Positions 48,970-61,068 of a stretch of DNA of 64,000 nt are shown here, piece by piece. The stretch is from Symsagittifera roscoffensis (Eukaryota > Xenacoelomorpha > Acoela > Convolutidae). The DNA is taken from assembly GCF_963678635.1 (NCBI RefSeq), contig NC_087062.1, positions 100,177,209 through 100,241,208 of the forward strand, in the 5' to 3' direction. The position numbers and the translations under genes are program-made. Position 1 is the stretch's first letter. Each line of letters opens with the position of its first letter. Under the pieces are notes generated by a model, which saw nothing but the letters and a program-made list of their open reading frames with translations, was not told where the DNA came from and made no database searches.

Positions 48970-50880
48970 GCATAAATCAACTTCTTATTCCCACAGAAAG
49001 TTGCAAAATCTGTTTCGTGCTTAGGGGAAAGGAAAGCCATTCAACTTTGAGGAGACAAAGACATCTTTCACAAGTGCACCTTTTGAGTGCAATTTTGCCT
49101 TCGAGTGAGTAATGGAGAAAAATTATAGATCAAACGGAATGAGAAAAGGGCCGTTTCTTAACCGCGACAGTTTTGATTCTAAACATGATCGGTTTGAGTA
49201 TTCTTACTTTGATGCTGATGGCAGGAACAGTTATGTTGGAGACGTTCGGGTCAGCTCGGCGACTTCCTTTGATGTGGGACTCCTTCCTTAAACAGATATC
49301 TAAGACTTATTTTTTGAACAGTTGCTCGTCTAACAGTCCACAGCCCCTGTGTCTATAGATAGTTTTTTTAGTTCGATAGGAAAACTTAAAATTCAATCCA
49401 ATTTCAACAACCTTAGCCTTGTCAACAATTTCAATTTTAGTGGTGACCTTAGTTGATGATCTAAGTTGCCCACCGTTCATTAAGATCCCGCAATTGCATT
49501 GCCAGAACAACAGTGCTGGTTTCAATTTTGCCAATAAATGGTTAAGTTTTTGAACGAATAATGTTTAATCGCATGAAAAAGTTCGTTGAAAAGTTTGATT
49601 TGCTAGTAGTATGTAAAAGTGGCCAGGAAATTACATACTTTTAAACCCCCCCCCCAAAAAAAAAACAGTTTGATGAGGCATTACATTACATACTTTTAAA
49701 CCGTTAGTGGTTGGAGCTCCACTCATGTTTCAAGGACACTCATGGTTTAAAGGGGGTTTAAGAGACGGATTTTGCGACCACTCTCAGAATTTGGGGGTAT
49801 TGACTTGCTTACATGTAAATGACGTTACATAACTTTTATATGCACCTACTTGAACCTAATACAACTAAAATATGTGCTATATAAGAAAGCACCGGATATA
49901 TTGGCAGCGTAGCCTAAATGTTGGCGGCGGTGAACGATTTCCTTCAAAATTGCATGTTTTATTCTTGAATTGTGAAGAATGAAAAATTGTCAAGTGAGGC
50001 GGCCGCCACCCCATTTGGGCCAAAATTTTGATCAATTTGAATTGAAAATTACTCTAAGCCAAACGAAGGTTAAAGACATGGAAAAAGTATGAAAAACTAA
50101 ATAGTATAAAGTGATGAAATTTATTCAAAGTTTTCGACATTTCCCTATTCCGTGTTTACAGGAGACTGAAAAAGGTCTAAATTCTATGGTGAAAACTTTG
50201 ATATTATAAAACAGTATAATAGATCTAAAATTTTTAAGTCTGCAAAAAATCTTGAAAGCAAAGCGAGAACACCGATGAAGAACACTGATGAAGGCCAAAA
50301 GTGCCCATTAATTTCGTTGCAGCCAACATTAAAATAACATATGCCAATTTTTATCATAAAAGAAAAAAATTTGTTCAAGGCTTTAGTATGTCTTAGTAGT
50401 TTTCTGCTGTTTTCTGTAAACAGAGTTTTTCGAAAAATTTTTTTAAAGCCGGCCTATAAACAGGAGGAAAAAATTGTAATTTTTTTAAAAATTATGGAAG
50501 AAAACAAAATGACTATCGAATAAAGCAATTGAAAGTTTAGGTAAAACTTCTAAGGAAAGCAACCAATCAAATTAGAGCAAACTTAATTGGGAAAGCTGGA
50601 CTACAAGCTAAGGCATGTTAAGACACAAAGTTAAAACTTGATAGACTTCAGGGTTGTATTGTGAACTTTCAGATTTTGAACAATTGCTTAACTTGATACT
50701 ACTATCTGGCCAATTTTGCCCAACGTCTTGTAGTTAAAATCAAATTGGTTTTAGCTAGAGTTCTCTATTCAAAAACTTGGAGCGCGATCCGTTATTACCA
50801 TAGATAAGAACTTTGCTCAACAAAATAAATTTGGAGTTTTCTAACAATAATCTAACTTATTGACAGTTTCGAACTAAGCA
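48970..50880. other. Intronic DNA, nothing firmly recognised
   Basis: An open minus-strand stretch at 49307-49534 (LLFWQCNCGILMNGGQLRSS) has a less biased composition than its surroundings, but I cannot place it in the BLTP1-like frame. A missing BLTP1-like exon should lie in or near this interval. Confidence 0.3.
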
Positions 50881-50884
50881 TGCT

Positions 50885-51975
50885 TTGTTCCGACCGACTC
50901 GACCAAAGAAAAAACGTACTTGACTGTGTTCGACCCAAGGTGCTATGTTTTGACCAATTTGACTAAAGGAAACATGTGTTCGATTGAGTTAGACCAAAGC
51001 TTGCTATATTTCGACCGTTTCGACCCAAATTGGCTACGTTTCGACCGTCTCCACCCCTTTTGCTATGTTTTGAACGACTCGACTCGAGGAAAAAAATGTT
51101 CCATTGTGTTCGATGAAGCCAACTATGATACAACCCATTCGACCCAAGTTGGCTATGTTTCAACCGAATCAACCGAAGGAAAAAGGTTTATACTGTGTTT
51201 GACGCAAGTCAGCTTCATTTCGACCGACTCGAAATTAAATTGCTATGTTTCGACCGACTTGACTAAAGGAAAAACAATGTTCGACTGTATTCGATCCCAT
51301 ACTGCTATGTTTCAGCCGACTCGACTCAAACTTAGATATGTTTCGATTGAATCGACCAAAGGAAAAACATTTGTGACTCTGTTTGACCCAAAAGTGCTAT
51401 GTTTTGACCGATTTGACTAAAGGAAAAGTATGTTCGACTGAGTTAGAAGCTTGCTATATTTCAACTGACTCGACCAAAGCTAACTGTGTTCCGACCGAAT
51501 CGACCCAATTGGCCATGTTTCGAATGATTCGACCGAAGAAAAAATGTGTTCGACTGCGCTCGATGGAAGCCAACTTTGCTACAACTCACTCGACCCAATG
51601 TGGTTATGTTTCGACCGAATCAACCGAGGGAAATGGGTTAGAATGTGTTCGACGCACGCCAGCTATATTTCGACCGGCTCATCATAAAATGGCTATGTTT
51701 CGACCGACTCGACTAAGGGAAAAAGGTGTTCGACTGTGTTCGACCCCGTACTGCTAACTTTCGACTGACTCGACCTAAACTTGGATATGTTTCGACCGAC
51801 TCGGCTAAGGGAAAAAGATGTTTATTTGAGTTCAACTAAGCTTCGAGACAGTGTTCGACCATGTTTTGACCACACATTTCGCTCGACTTTTCGTTTTCTA
51901 CGTTTCGACCACACTACGTTTCGAAGTTGTGTTCAACCAAGACTCGAAATAGTGTTTGACTAAGTTTCAAAGTAC
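50885..51975. repeat. TTCGAC-rich degenerate minisatellite
   Basis: About 1.1 kb of degenerate ~30-bp half units alternate between gctatgtttcgaccgactcg and aaaaatgttcgactgtgttc types, giving a period near 60 bp with occasional missing halves. Because the period is close to a multiple of three, a long frame stays open on the plus strand (50920-51420, 166 codons) with recurring CYVSTDSTKGK-like residues. It ends directly at a decayed hAT transposase. I do not think the open frame is a gene. Confidence 0.8.
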
Positions 51976-53330
51976 CCAAGTTTCAAGCTCTGGTAAAAGC
52001 GCTGGAACCCAAGTTTGATATGCCAACGCAAACAAACTTTTCACGCACAATTATACGAGAAAGAACAAAAAAACTTGCGAATTTCGTGAAAGAAAAGCAT
52101 CTCAACACAATGGCACTTACAAGTGATATTTGGACGTCAAGAAACAATGATGCTTTTATTGATGTCACAGGGCACTGCATGGACACAAACTTCACACTAA
52201 AGTCGGTTTTTCTTGATAGCTTGCATTTTCCCGAACGCCACACTGGGAACGAAATTCTGAAAAAGCTGGATTATGTGCTGGGCTCATACATGATGGATGT
52301 TGCGAGAACTAAATTGTTTATTGTCACTGACAATGCATCAAATTATGGGTTAGCTTTACGGAAAGTGAATCAGATTATTATTACAGCGATTCCTTGTTTT
52401 GCTCACACGTTGCAATTAGTGATTAACGATTCGATAAAAACCGTGGAGGAAGTTGGTGAAAATCTGATCTGAAAATTGGAAATGACATCGTGGCGTTCTA
52501 CCGTCGCTCCCATGTTGGGTTACGGAATTTGAACAAAAACCAAAGAGAACTGGGATTATTGGAAGAAAAACTACATCCAGCTGTTGCCACGCGATGGAAT
52601 TGTGAGTACCTCGAAGAGGAAAAACAGATTGGGAACAAGCGTCCTCTAGCTCTATCATTGGGTGAAACCAAAAATGCTTCTCCAATAAAATCAACAGATT
52701 AGTGGACACAAGATGAAGAGTTTGTAGCTGTCATGGAACCGTTCTTCCAAGCTACCGAAAAACTGTCAGGTGAAAAGTACCCAACGCTTTCCGGTGCTAC
52801 TCCTGTTATATTTAGCCTCCAAGAAGTGTGAGAAAAACGCTTGAGCAAACACAATCCCAATCTGTTCGATGCTTGACTGGCGCATTGCTAAGCAATTTGA
52901 AGAAACTGCAAAAGTGTGGATGTACAGTTTTTGGAAAACTGTCGTCGATGATCATGCAGAAGAAATGGTCGTCACAAGTGCAACAGCTGAGCCGTCAACA
53001 ATTGACTCTTCTTTCTGGAGCGCAATTGATGAAGCTGTTGTCAGAAAAAGAATTCGCACCGTTGCAGCTCAAGACCAGCTATTCCAAGAACAGCTATTCC
53101 AAAAAGAGCTTGAACAGTATCGTCATGAAAAATGCCATGTAAGTAACGAAAACTCGCTTCTCCATGGAAACAAACTGTGCAAAAACTCCCAAAAAATGCC
53201 AAACTTGCAGAAAACTTACTGTGTATTCCTGGAACTGCTGTTCCCAGCGAGAGAGTATGGTCTGATGCGGGTAACATAGTAGCATCAGCACAGCAAACAC
53301 CATCTCCCGTAAATTTTCGTATGCTACTGT
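51965..53330 (+). pseudogene. hAT-superfamily transposase (ZBED-like), decayed
   Basis: Three stretches in different frames line up with a hAT transposase. 52020-52472 reads LTSDIWTSRNNDAFIDVTGH and LFIVTDNASNYGLA, then IPCFAHTLQLVINDSI, the RNase H-like core. 52490-52800 holds the next part including LHPAVATRWN. 52869-53330 ends in the dimerisation region with IPGTAVPSERVWSDAGNIVA and SAQQTPSP, in a frame shifted from its start. The BED zinc finger is missing; the TTCGAC array occupies its place. Frameshifts and stops make it inactive. Confidence 0.75.
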
Positions 53331-54229
53331 TCTAGCGTGAGAATTTAAAATAAAATTTTGTTTCTCTGTTTCCATTTTTGCATCGCATCGAAAGTTCATA
53401 GAATTTTGATGAATTTTTCCGCATCGCATCATCATCGCATCGATTATTAAAAAAGCTGCATCGCACATCTTTACTTGAAATGTCGTAAATCTGTCTTACG
53501 CAAAAAATATTTCGAATGTATCAAATTTTTAAATTTTGACAAAAATGTTTAACAAAGATTGTTTTTAAATTTGAATATTCAAGTTATCCGACACTGATCA
53601 AGGAGGGATACAGAAATATGCCGCCATACAAAATCAAGAGGATTTTTTAACGTTTTTCGATTTGTACACATTTCGATTTGCGGATAAAAAAACACAAAAA
53701 ATATTTCAGGCCAATTTCAACATTACTTGGAAGAATTTTTGTTATCCTTATCAAAAAAATGCTGATCATACAATTTCCATATATGGAAAATGTATGTGTA
53801 GCAATTTTTTGAAAAAAAAAGTTTTTCTTTTTATTTAGTACGAGACACCGAACTTCATGCCAAAACAAGAAAAAAGTTCTTCAAAACATCTTTGAAACCA
53901 TTTTAGCAAAATGTATGAAATTTGTATGGCTAGTATTTTTTCATAGACCTCGTTTATGGAATTGTATGAATACCATTTTTGATCTAAGGAGGTCAACCCG
54001 TGTAACTTCTATCCCAATTGCTTTTATTGGGTCTTTCATTCTATTTGTTGATGTTGATTTTTAACCCAATTTCTGATGGTGCCTCTATTCAAAATGTCGA
54101 TTGTGATTATTGTCTAGTTTGCTAATGGTCACTTTTTTTAAGTTGACTGATTTTTCATCGTAATAAAAAACAAAATTGATTTAAAACCTAAAACAGAATT
54201 ATAGCCAAATAAAAAAATCATGAAAGCAA

Positions 54230-54510
54230 GGAAATAGAAAAACAACTGACTTGTTTTTTGAAAAAGTTTTCAAATTTTGAATTTTTAGAACAATTTACAC
54301 TTTTTTTATATGATTAATTCAGTTTGCAAAAACTGGATCAATAGATAAAACTTCTAATTTTGTTTCGAAATGTAAATTAAATTCCATTTTCGAAGCTAAA
54401 AGTCAGTCACGTTTTTCGTGACTTTCAAACGTCAGCTGTTCGATGGCGGAGTTTGTCTGGCCTTACGAAAATTTTTGGGCTGAACTTATAAAAGAAATCA
54501 AAAGTCAAGA
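54230..54510 (+). repeat. Dispersed repeat family B
   Basis: Contains aaaaactggatcaatagata, cattttcgaagctaaaagtc and ctgttcgatggcggagtttg; the 3' blocks are missing. Confidence 0.55.
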
Positions 54511-54529
54511 ACCGAGAAAAAATTTCCGC

Positions 54530-54800
54530 TGCATTTTGCGGATTCCGCTGACAACTAATGGCTCCACGACAGTTCATGCTGACTGCGCACATACATTTTT
54601 ATTTGTTTTTCGATATAGATATAGATTCCGTAAATTTCGTTGCAAGTTCCGCATTATTGGCTGTTCTTGGAGGAATTTTGAGCAATACATTTTTAGCATT
54701 TTTTGTGAAATCTAAAACAGCAAAAAAAACAAATAGGCGTGATGCGGATTCCGCAACAAATTTGTTTTCAACCTGTTGTATAATCCGCTTAAAACTCAGA
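54530..54800. repeat. Scattered GCGGATTCCGC words
   Basis: At least four copies of the tgcggattccgc word also seen at 36935-37330, in otherwise AT-rich DNA, e.g. near 54537 and 54748. No coding evidence. Confidence 0.5.
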
Positions 54801-55052
54801 AAACACAGTTTGACGGCCTCGCAACGTCGCTCGTGTTAACTTTTATTGTAAAACATTACCAAAGGGAGACTCTTTGGTTGGTAAAGTGGTCAAATTGCTG
54901 AGCATGGGAGATGACGGCCTCGACTACTTCCCTCTCTAAATTTGCCCCTGGTTAATTTACCAATTTAAAAAGCCTAGTAACCAATGGTTTAATATATAAG
55001 CATACTCAAGAAAAAAAAGATTTTTGCGACAACACAAGGATGGTCATCTAAC

Positions 55053-55412
55053 TTGTTGTCGGCTGGCCCATCTGCATGAAGCATGCACTCTCCGGACGAG
55101 ATGAATATTTGCAGGTCCAACTTCATGGCCATCGAGTCACTGAGAGAGTCGTCTGTCTGCTGAGTGCGGGAAGTGAGTGGCAACGTGGGGTGGGATGTGG
55201 GCGAGGGATCCACGCTAACTGCAATATACTCGTCCCCTTCATCCTCACTGTCTGAGTGTGGATCTCTGTCGTCCTCCCATCCACCCGATGAGGTGTGGGA
55301 GTCCGACTCGTCCAGGTCGTCAGAGTTGAGAGCCAAATTAGTCGAGTAGTCTGGCTCCACGGTGTGCTTGTGCCACGTGTCAATCAGGTCAAGGTCATCT
55401 TCAGCCGCAGGC
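55053..55412 (-). CDS. BLTP1: BLTP1-like exon with conserved ISSGxCxLH segment
   Basis: This is a 360-nt exon, acceptor catgtag and donor gttaga. The frame starts PAAEDDLDLIDTWHKHTVEP, continues through an Asp/Ser/Glu-rich acidic stretch, then reaches MKLDLQIFISSGECMLHADG. From memory of the family, animal BLTP1/KIAA1109/tweek proteins have a segment of the form VxISSGKCVLHP at the equivalent place, which is one of the anchors for naming this gene. It ends in phase 2, whereas the next exon recognised (47169) starts in phase 0, so at least one exon between 55053 and 47169 is missing from this annotation. Confidence 0.72.
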
Positions 55413-55534
55413 CTACATGTACAAACTTAGAGCAATCGAAATAGTATTGGACAACAGTTAGCATTTATTGTCTTTGACATTTCAATCAGGATAATTATGT
55501 GGGTTGAAAATGAAAGCAGAGCTGCTAAACACAC

Positions 55535-55816
55535 CATTTATCCGCAGCTGTTGCCGAGACTCGTGAGTGGAATGATTGTTTTTTCGAAGATCGCCTGCGT
55601 CCTCTGTCGACAGAAGTCCTGCCCAAACCAATCGTTTTTCCTAAAGACTCTTTTTGCCGATTGTGAGTAGTAGAAAACAGGGCTCTGCCGTCGCCGCCGG
55701 AGGAGTGTTGGCGATGATGAGGTGGCGATGACCCGTAGAGACCCACCAAACTTCCGCCGAGAGCGGGTGCGAGTGGAAGGTGTGCTAAAGTTGAAGAGTG
55801 GCGCGACCTACTTCGC
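55535..55816 (-). CDS. BLTP1: BLTP1-like exon, Arg/Ser-rich linker
   Basis: This is a 282-nt exon with acceptor tttcaatttag and donor gtgtgt, phase 2 to phase 2. The open frame is rich in Ser, Arg, His and Gly (begins RSRSRHSSTLAHLPLAP, ends SATAADKW) and looks like a disordered linker with no recognisable fold. The Trp codon at the 3' edge is split and is completed by the first base of the next exon at 55412, only 122 nt downstream, making this the shortest intron of the gene in this window. The phase fit and the GC-rich island support it as real coding sequence. Family assignment is by context. Confidence 0.62.
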
Positions 55817-56039
55817 CTAAATTGAAAAAAAAACAGATGCAGACATAGAAAAAGTGAACAAGTCGTACAAAGTGTGCAATTCAATTCAGTGAAAAACCAA
55901 CAATATATTAAAACATATTTAAAAAATAACCTAGGACTATGTAAGAGTGATATACTACCCGCACCGAAGTTTCTCCGATTAATATCTATTATCTGGCGAT
56001 TTTGAGGTCGAACAAAAAATTGTTCTTTAATGATCAATA

Positions 56040-56330
56040 ATCTGGTGATTTTGTGGTCGCAGAGTAGAACAATCGATTATATAGAGAAAAAAAATCCATT
56101 AAAAAACTTTAATTTTATGTCGATTATATCGGAATTATAATAGATTATAATAGATTCCCACACCGAGCTCTCTTGGATCATAATCGATTATATTGTCATA
56201 ATATGGTCCGCAATAAAATGACAAAATAATAGATTATAATCCATTAAAAATGGATTATAATCCTATATTTTTTTGTCAATATAATCCATTATAATCGATT
56301 ATAATGGATTTTTCGAGGTGTTATTCATGA
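56040..56330. repeat. AT-rich palindromic ATTATAATCGATTATAAT cluster
   Basis: Many overlapping copies of attataatcgattataat and variants on both strands, likely to form cruciforms. A smaller cluster occurs at 57930-58070. Confidence 0.75.
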
Positions 56331-56479
56331 AATTTACAATTTATTTAAATTTATCTTATTTCCTGTTTAGTGCAGTTGCTACGTATTACGTTCAATAAAA
56401 TGTTACACTTCAGAACAAAATTTCTACACTTTTTGGTCTCTGTTTTTGAATTCATCGCAGTTTAACACTTCATTTCACT

Positions 56480-56710
56480 GTTTTTTACCACAAACTCCCC
56501 CCCCCCAATTTAAACACCACCCCCACCCTCAGTTAAGCCCCCAGTTCACAACCTCCACCAGTTTACACCCCTCCCACTATTTACCCTCCCCCCAGTTAAC
56601 CACTTTATCCCCCGCCCCCCGGTTTATTTATCCATCCCTCCGGTTATGCCCCCCCCCCCCCCCCCCCCAGTTTACAACCCCCCCCCCCCAGTTTAGCCTA
56701 CCCCTTCAAT
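56480..56710. repeat. C-rich low-complexity tract
   Basis: About 230 bp of cccc-runs separated by agtttac-like words, including runs of 18 C. The minus strand carries G-runs able to form G-quadruplexes. The open frame through it is a by-product of the repeat. Confidence 0.85.
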
Positions 56711-57007
56711 TTTTCAGACAATAAAATCCATTTTTTGGAAAACATAATTGATGTTTTGGGTCCTAGATTTTACTGCAATTTTATGGCGATAGCAATAGTT
56801 TTTGTTGCGACTTTTGGCAAATTTATATACAATAGATTTTATTGCAACTTTATGGCGATTTCAGGGCGAAAAAAAAGATTTTGTTGAGATTATTATAATG
56901 GCAACATTTTCCGCAACATTTTCTCAGTATAATCTATTTTTATCCGAGAAACTTCAGTGCGGGTACGTTCATGAATCTTAACAACCAACATTAAGTAACA
57001 TTTCTTT

Positions 57008-57914
57008 TCTTTCAACCTTTTTCAGTTTCTAATCTCAAAAAGCAAATACAAAAACCTTAAAATTTTCTGTAACTTCATAAGCAATTTGTAAAATTTCAGA
57101 TAAAACAACACAATATGATGATACAGACTCAATAGGTAAACATTGACACAGCTGTGATTTCTAAGAAAAAGTTTTTTTTCGAAAAAAAAGGTCACTCTTT
57201 ATTAATCTTGAGGACGCTTTTTCGCAACTTTTGTTCCGACTGCGTTATGGCCAACAGAAAAATTTTTGGTTGAATAATTGACAAAATAATTGAAAAAAGC
57301 GTTTTTTTCTTTGTTTCTTCATTTCATCCCCCCACACGCTGTGTAAAATACTAATGGTCTATTTAGCGTCTCGTATTGTGATAATAAGGTTAAGATTGTG
57401 ATAATAAGCATCTTACGCATGTTATAAGTACGCAATATATCGCACCTTATTTCTCCCCAATTGGCCAAAGCTGATTTTTTCAAACGCCCTTAACCTCACG
57501 AAAAATGATCATAGGTGAAATAATTTTTTTAAAATTGAGCGTAGAATAACAATATCTCTCAGATGGTAAACAAAATCCACCAAAAACGCTTAGTTAACAT
57601 GTCGAAAATTGACTGAATAAAAAAACCAAACCAAGCATAAATATTCCTCATTTTCTTGGAAAGTCGGAACCAAAAGAAAAAAAATTTCTAGGAGCCGGAA
57701 TGAACTTGCTATGGAGCAAAAGTGAAAACTTAAGAAAAACTCTTTGTGACTTGATTTGGGTAAGAAAGTATTATGATTCTTAGTATAACACTACATTCAC
57801 CAGCTTGAAAGTGTTTTTTAGCAGAGTATTCGATCCTTATATAAGCACTATGAAGCCCTTTTCAACCTATAGCTGGATTTGCTTGCAATTCATCCCGCCT
57901 TGAATTTTTATGGA
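57008..57914. repeat. ~0.9-kb tandem duplication, copy 1
   Basis: Repeated at 58144-59049 with about 95 percent identity by eye, offset about 1.14 kb, with the ATTATAAT cluster (57930-58070) in between. It includes part of an unclassified dispersed repeat (cacacgctgtgtaaaatact to aaagtcggaacc). No coding. Confidence 0.85.
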
Positions 57915-58143
57915 TTTTTATAGATTATGTTGGATTTTTATTGTCAGTCTTTATTAAATAACAAAAAGAATCGATTATATTTGATTAAAAACGGATTATA
58001 ATGATACTTTTTGTCTAGCAAAACAAAATCCCAATATAACCGATTATAATCGATTCTAATCAATTATTTTCAACTTAGTTCAAAAAAATTATCAAAATAC
58101 CCTCCGCCCAGTTTACCACTTTATCCCCCCAGTTTTCAACCTT

Positions 58144-59049
58144 CTTTCAACCTTTTTCAGTTTCTAATCTCAAAAGCAATTACAAAAACCTTTAAATTTT
58201 CTGTAACTTCATAAGCAATTTGTAAAGTTTCAGATAAACCAACACAATATGATGATACAGACTCAATAGGTAAATATTGACTCAGCTGTGATTTTTAAAA
58301 AATAAGTTTTTTTTTCGAAAAAAAAGGTCATTCTTCATTAATCTTGAGCACGCTTTTTCGCAATTTTTGTTCTGACTGCGTTATGGCTAGCAGAAAATTT
58401 TTTGGTTGAATAATTGACAAAATAATTGAAAAAAAGCGTTTTTTTCTTTGTTTCTTCATTTCATCCCCCCACACGCTATGTAAAATACTAATGGTCTATT
58501 TAGCGTCTCGTATTGTGATAATAAGATAAAGATTGTGATAATAAGCATCTTACGCATGTTATAAGTACGCAATATATCGCACCTTTTTTCTCCCAAATTG
58601 GCCAAAATAGCATTTTTCAAACGCCCTTAAGCTCACAAAAAATGATCACAAGTGAAATAATTTTTTTTAAAATTGAGCGTAGAATAACAATATCTCTCAG
58701 ATGGTAAACAAAATCCACCAAAAACGCTTAGTTACCAAGTCGAAAAGTGACTGAAAAAAATCCAAACCAAGCATAAATATTCCTCACTTTCTACGAAAGT
58801 CGGAACCAAAAGAAAAAAAAATGTCTAGGAGCCGGAATGAACATGCTATGGAGCAAAAGTAAAAACTTAAGAAAAAAACTCTTTGTGACTTGACTTGGGT
58901 AAGAAAATATTACGATTCGTAGTATAACACTACATTCACCAGCTTGAAAATTTTTTTTAGCAGAGTATTCGATCTTTATATGAGTACTATGAAGCACTTT
59001 TCAGCAAATAGCTGGATTTGCTTGCAATTCATCCCGCACTGAATTTTTA
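58144..59049. repeat. ~0.9-kb tandem duplication, copy 2
   Basis: Second copy of 57008-57914. It ends where a further 284-bp tandem duplication starts. Confidence 0.85.
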
Positions 59050-59609
59050 TGGAAACTATCCCGGTACACGCCATATAAAATACGAAGTGATAAACTTTGC
59101 TCCCAGTAACAAATCAGTTATGGCAAATAAGCTTCCTTCAACCAATTTGGAACAATTTTGATGACTGAATAAATCTCCACTTACGCATTAATAGCGCGAA
59201 TTATATCGCGCGTTTAATGTCCCTTATTGGGCAAAAGGGCAATCTTTAATCCCCGATAATTTTACGAAAATGATTACAGGTTAAATACTTTTTCAAGTTG
59301 AAGCTCATGACAACAATAACTTTTGAATTTTTATGGAAACTATCCCGGTACACGCCATATAAAATACGAAGTGATAAACTTTGCTCCCAGCAACAAATCA
59401 GTTATGGCAAATGAGCTTCCTTCAACCAATTTGGAACAATTTTGATGACTGAATAAATCTCCACTTACGCATGAATAGCGCGAATTATATCGCGCGTTTA
59501 ATGTCCCTTATTGGGCAAAAGGGCAATCTTTAATCCCCGATAGTTTTACGAAAAATGATTACAGGTTAAATACTTTTTGAAGTTGAAGCTCATGACAACA
59601 ATAACTTTT
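59041..59609. repeat. Two tandem 284-bp units
   Basis: Units at 59041-59324 and 59325-59609 are almost identical and start gaatttttatggaaactatc. They carry part of the cacgccatataaaatacgaa dispersed repeat. Confidence 0.9.
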
Positions 59610-60054
59610 GAATTATAAAAAAAATCCGTCAAAAATGGCAAATCAAAAAGACGAAATTTTTCTGAAGACAAAAAACTACCCCGAGTACAAAGATTCGATT
59701 GATTTCATCACGAAAGTCGGAACAATGATGGGATAAAAAATCCTTTCTCTGAGAACTTTTAATAGAAAATGAAATGTTCTTCATTAGTCGGTTCTGACTT
59801 AAATCAAAATTCGAGACAGAAACTATTTCCCCCGCCATTTAAAACTACTAAATAGGAACAAGACTGCTCGTTTCAGGGGAAGCCCTGAAGGTTCTGATTG
59901 CCTTTTAAGTCTATGGAGCAGTGCTAACATGAAAAACTTAAATGAAATAGAATAAGATGAAACAAAGAAACACACTTCCTCGTTCTAATTTTAAAGAAAA
60001 CATGTATGTCCTTAACGCGCATTGAATTTCAAGAACCTTTTTTGATAGGCGTTT

Positions 60055-60385
60055 TTTCGACAAAATTAACCCAATTCGAGAAAACTAGATCAATAGATAA
60101 ACTTTTAATTTCACTGGGAATCTGATAGTTGAGAAAATTCCACTTTCGAAATTAGAAGTCGATCGCGTTTGTCGAGACCTTTACATTTGTGCTGTCCGAT
60201 AGTGGAGTTTGCCTTCCTTTTAACAACGGATACGGAAAGAACTGAAAAAGAAATCATGTTTAACCGCGAAAAAAAAATTGAGCGTGAACAAAATTTAAGA
60301 CATTTTCCTGAAAAAAAAATCAGCAATCCCTATCTAAGAGTACCCAGTACCTTGATTACTCTTAAAATAACCACGCACGATCTTA
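60055..60385 (+). repeat. Dispersed repeat family B
   Basis: Contains gaaaactagatcaatagata, ccgatagtggagtttgcctt, tttaaccgcgaaaaaaaaat and cagcaatccctatctaagag. A nearly complete copy. Confidence 0.65.
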
Positions 60386-60523
60386 CTTAGTGAACAGTGG
60401 ATTCATTCACGCCTTGGCACATGTATGTATTGAGTTTTTGTCCTCTCGGAGGTCTATGGACAAAACTATTGGAGTGAATTGAATTTAATGGGAGGAAGGG
60501 AAGATGCGATGCTATGGACTAAC

Positions 60524-60588
60524 TTGTTCTTCTCGCTAGCAGCACTTGAGCGCTTGGAACTGCCGACAAAACTGTACAGGGAGGCCAT
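60524..60588 (-). CDS. BLTP1: BLTP1-like lipid transfer protein, internal exon (most 5' exon in window)
   Basis: This is a 65-nt GC-rich exon preceded by a good acceptor (gttttcag) and followed by the donor gttagt. It reads MASLYSFVGSSKRSSAASEK and ends in phase 2. The phase matches the next exon at 55816 exactly: a split AAG codon is restored across the junction. It begins directly with ATG after the AG, but an acceptor sits there, so it is probably internal rather than the start of the gene. Assignment to BLTP1 (KIAA1109/tweek, a bridge-like protein moving lipids at membrane contact sites) rests on the exons that follow it in the same transcript, not on this short peptide. Confidence 0.6.
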
Positions 60589-61068
60589 CTGAAAACAAAC
60601 AACACGTTAAACTTTTACCACAAAAAATTCATCCAACTGTTGGAAATAGATAGAGTTAAGCGTTAGGACCAATGTTCTTCTTTCAATTTTAGCGCCAAGT
60701 TTTTTCTATCATGTCAAAATGTTTATCATGCTATTAATTGTTAACATCAGAGTGATATCGCAAACTCAAATTTCAAATTAAATTTGAAGCCATAGGTTTA
60801 AACATATAATAATAAATTGCTAACAGAAATAGCCGGTTTCTGCGCAAGCAGCATTAACTTTTTTATCTAACTTTTTAAAAGGAAATTGGGGGCGCTGATA
60901 GAAGATAAAATTCAAATTTAAGTTGTTTATAGCTAAAAAAACGCAGAAAGAAATTGCAGAAGAATTACAAAAAGAGTTCACATGTAGGAAGCATTTTGCC
61001 AATTCCTAGAAACCGAGCGGCTCTATAAAATGACTACAAAAAGTAAAAATAAGCATCGCATTAGTGAA

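Noticed and set aside
50920-51420. 166-codon open frame as a gene
   Set aside because: It lies wholly within a degenerate short-period repeat whose period keeps the frame open, and no start or splice context supports it.
56446-56724. Pro-rich open frame as a gene
   Set aside because: It is the translation of C-runs in low-complexity DNA.
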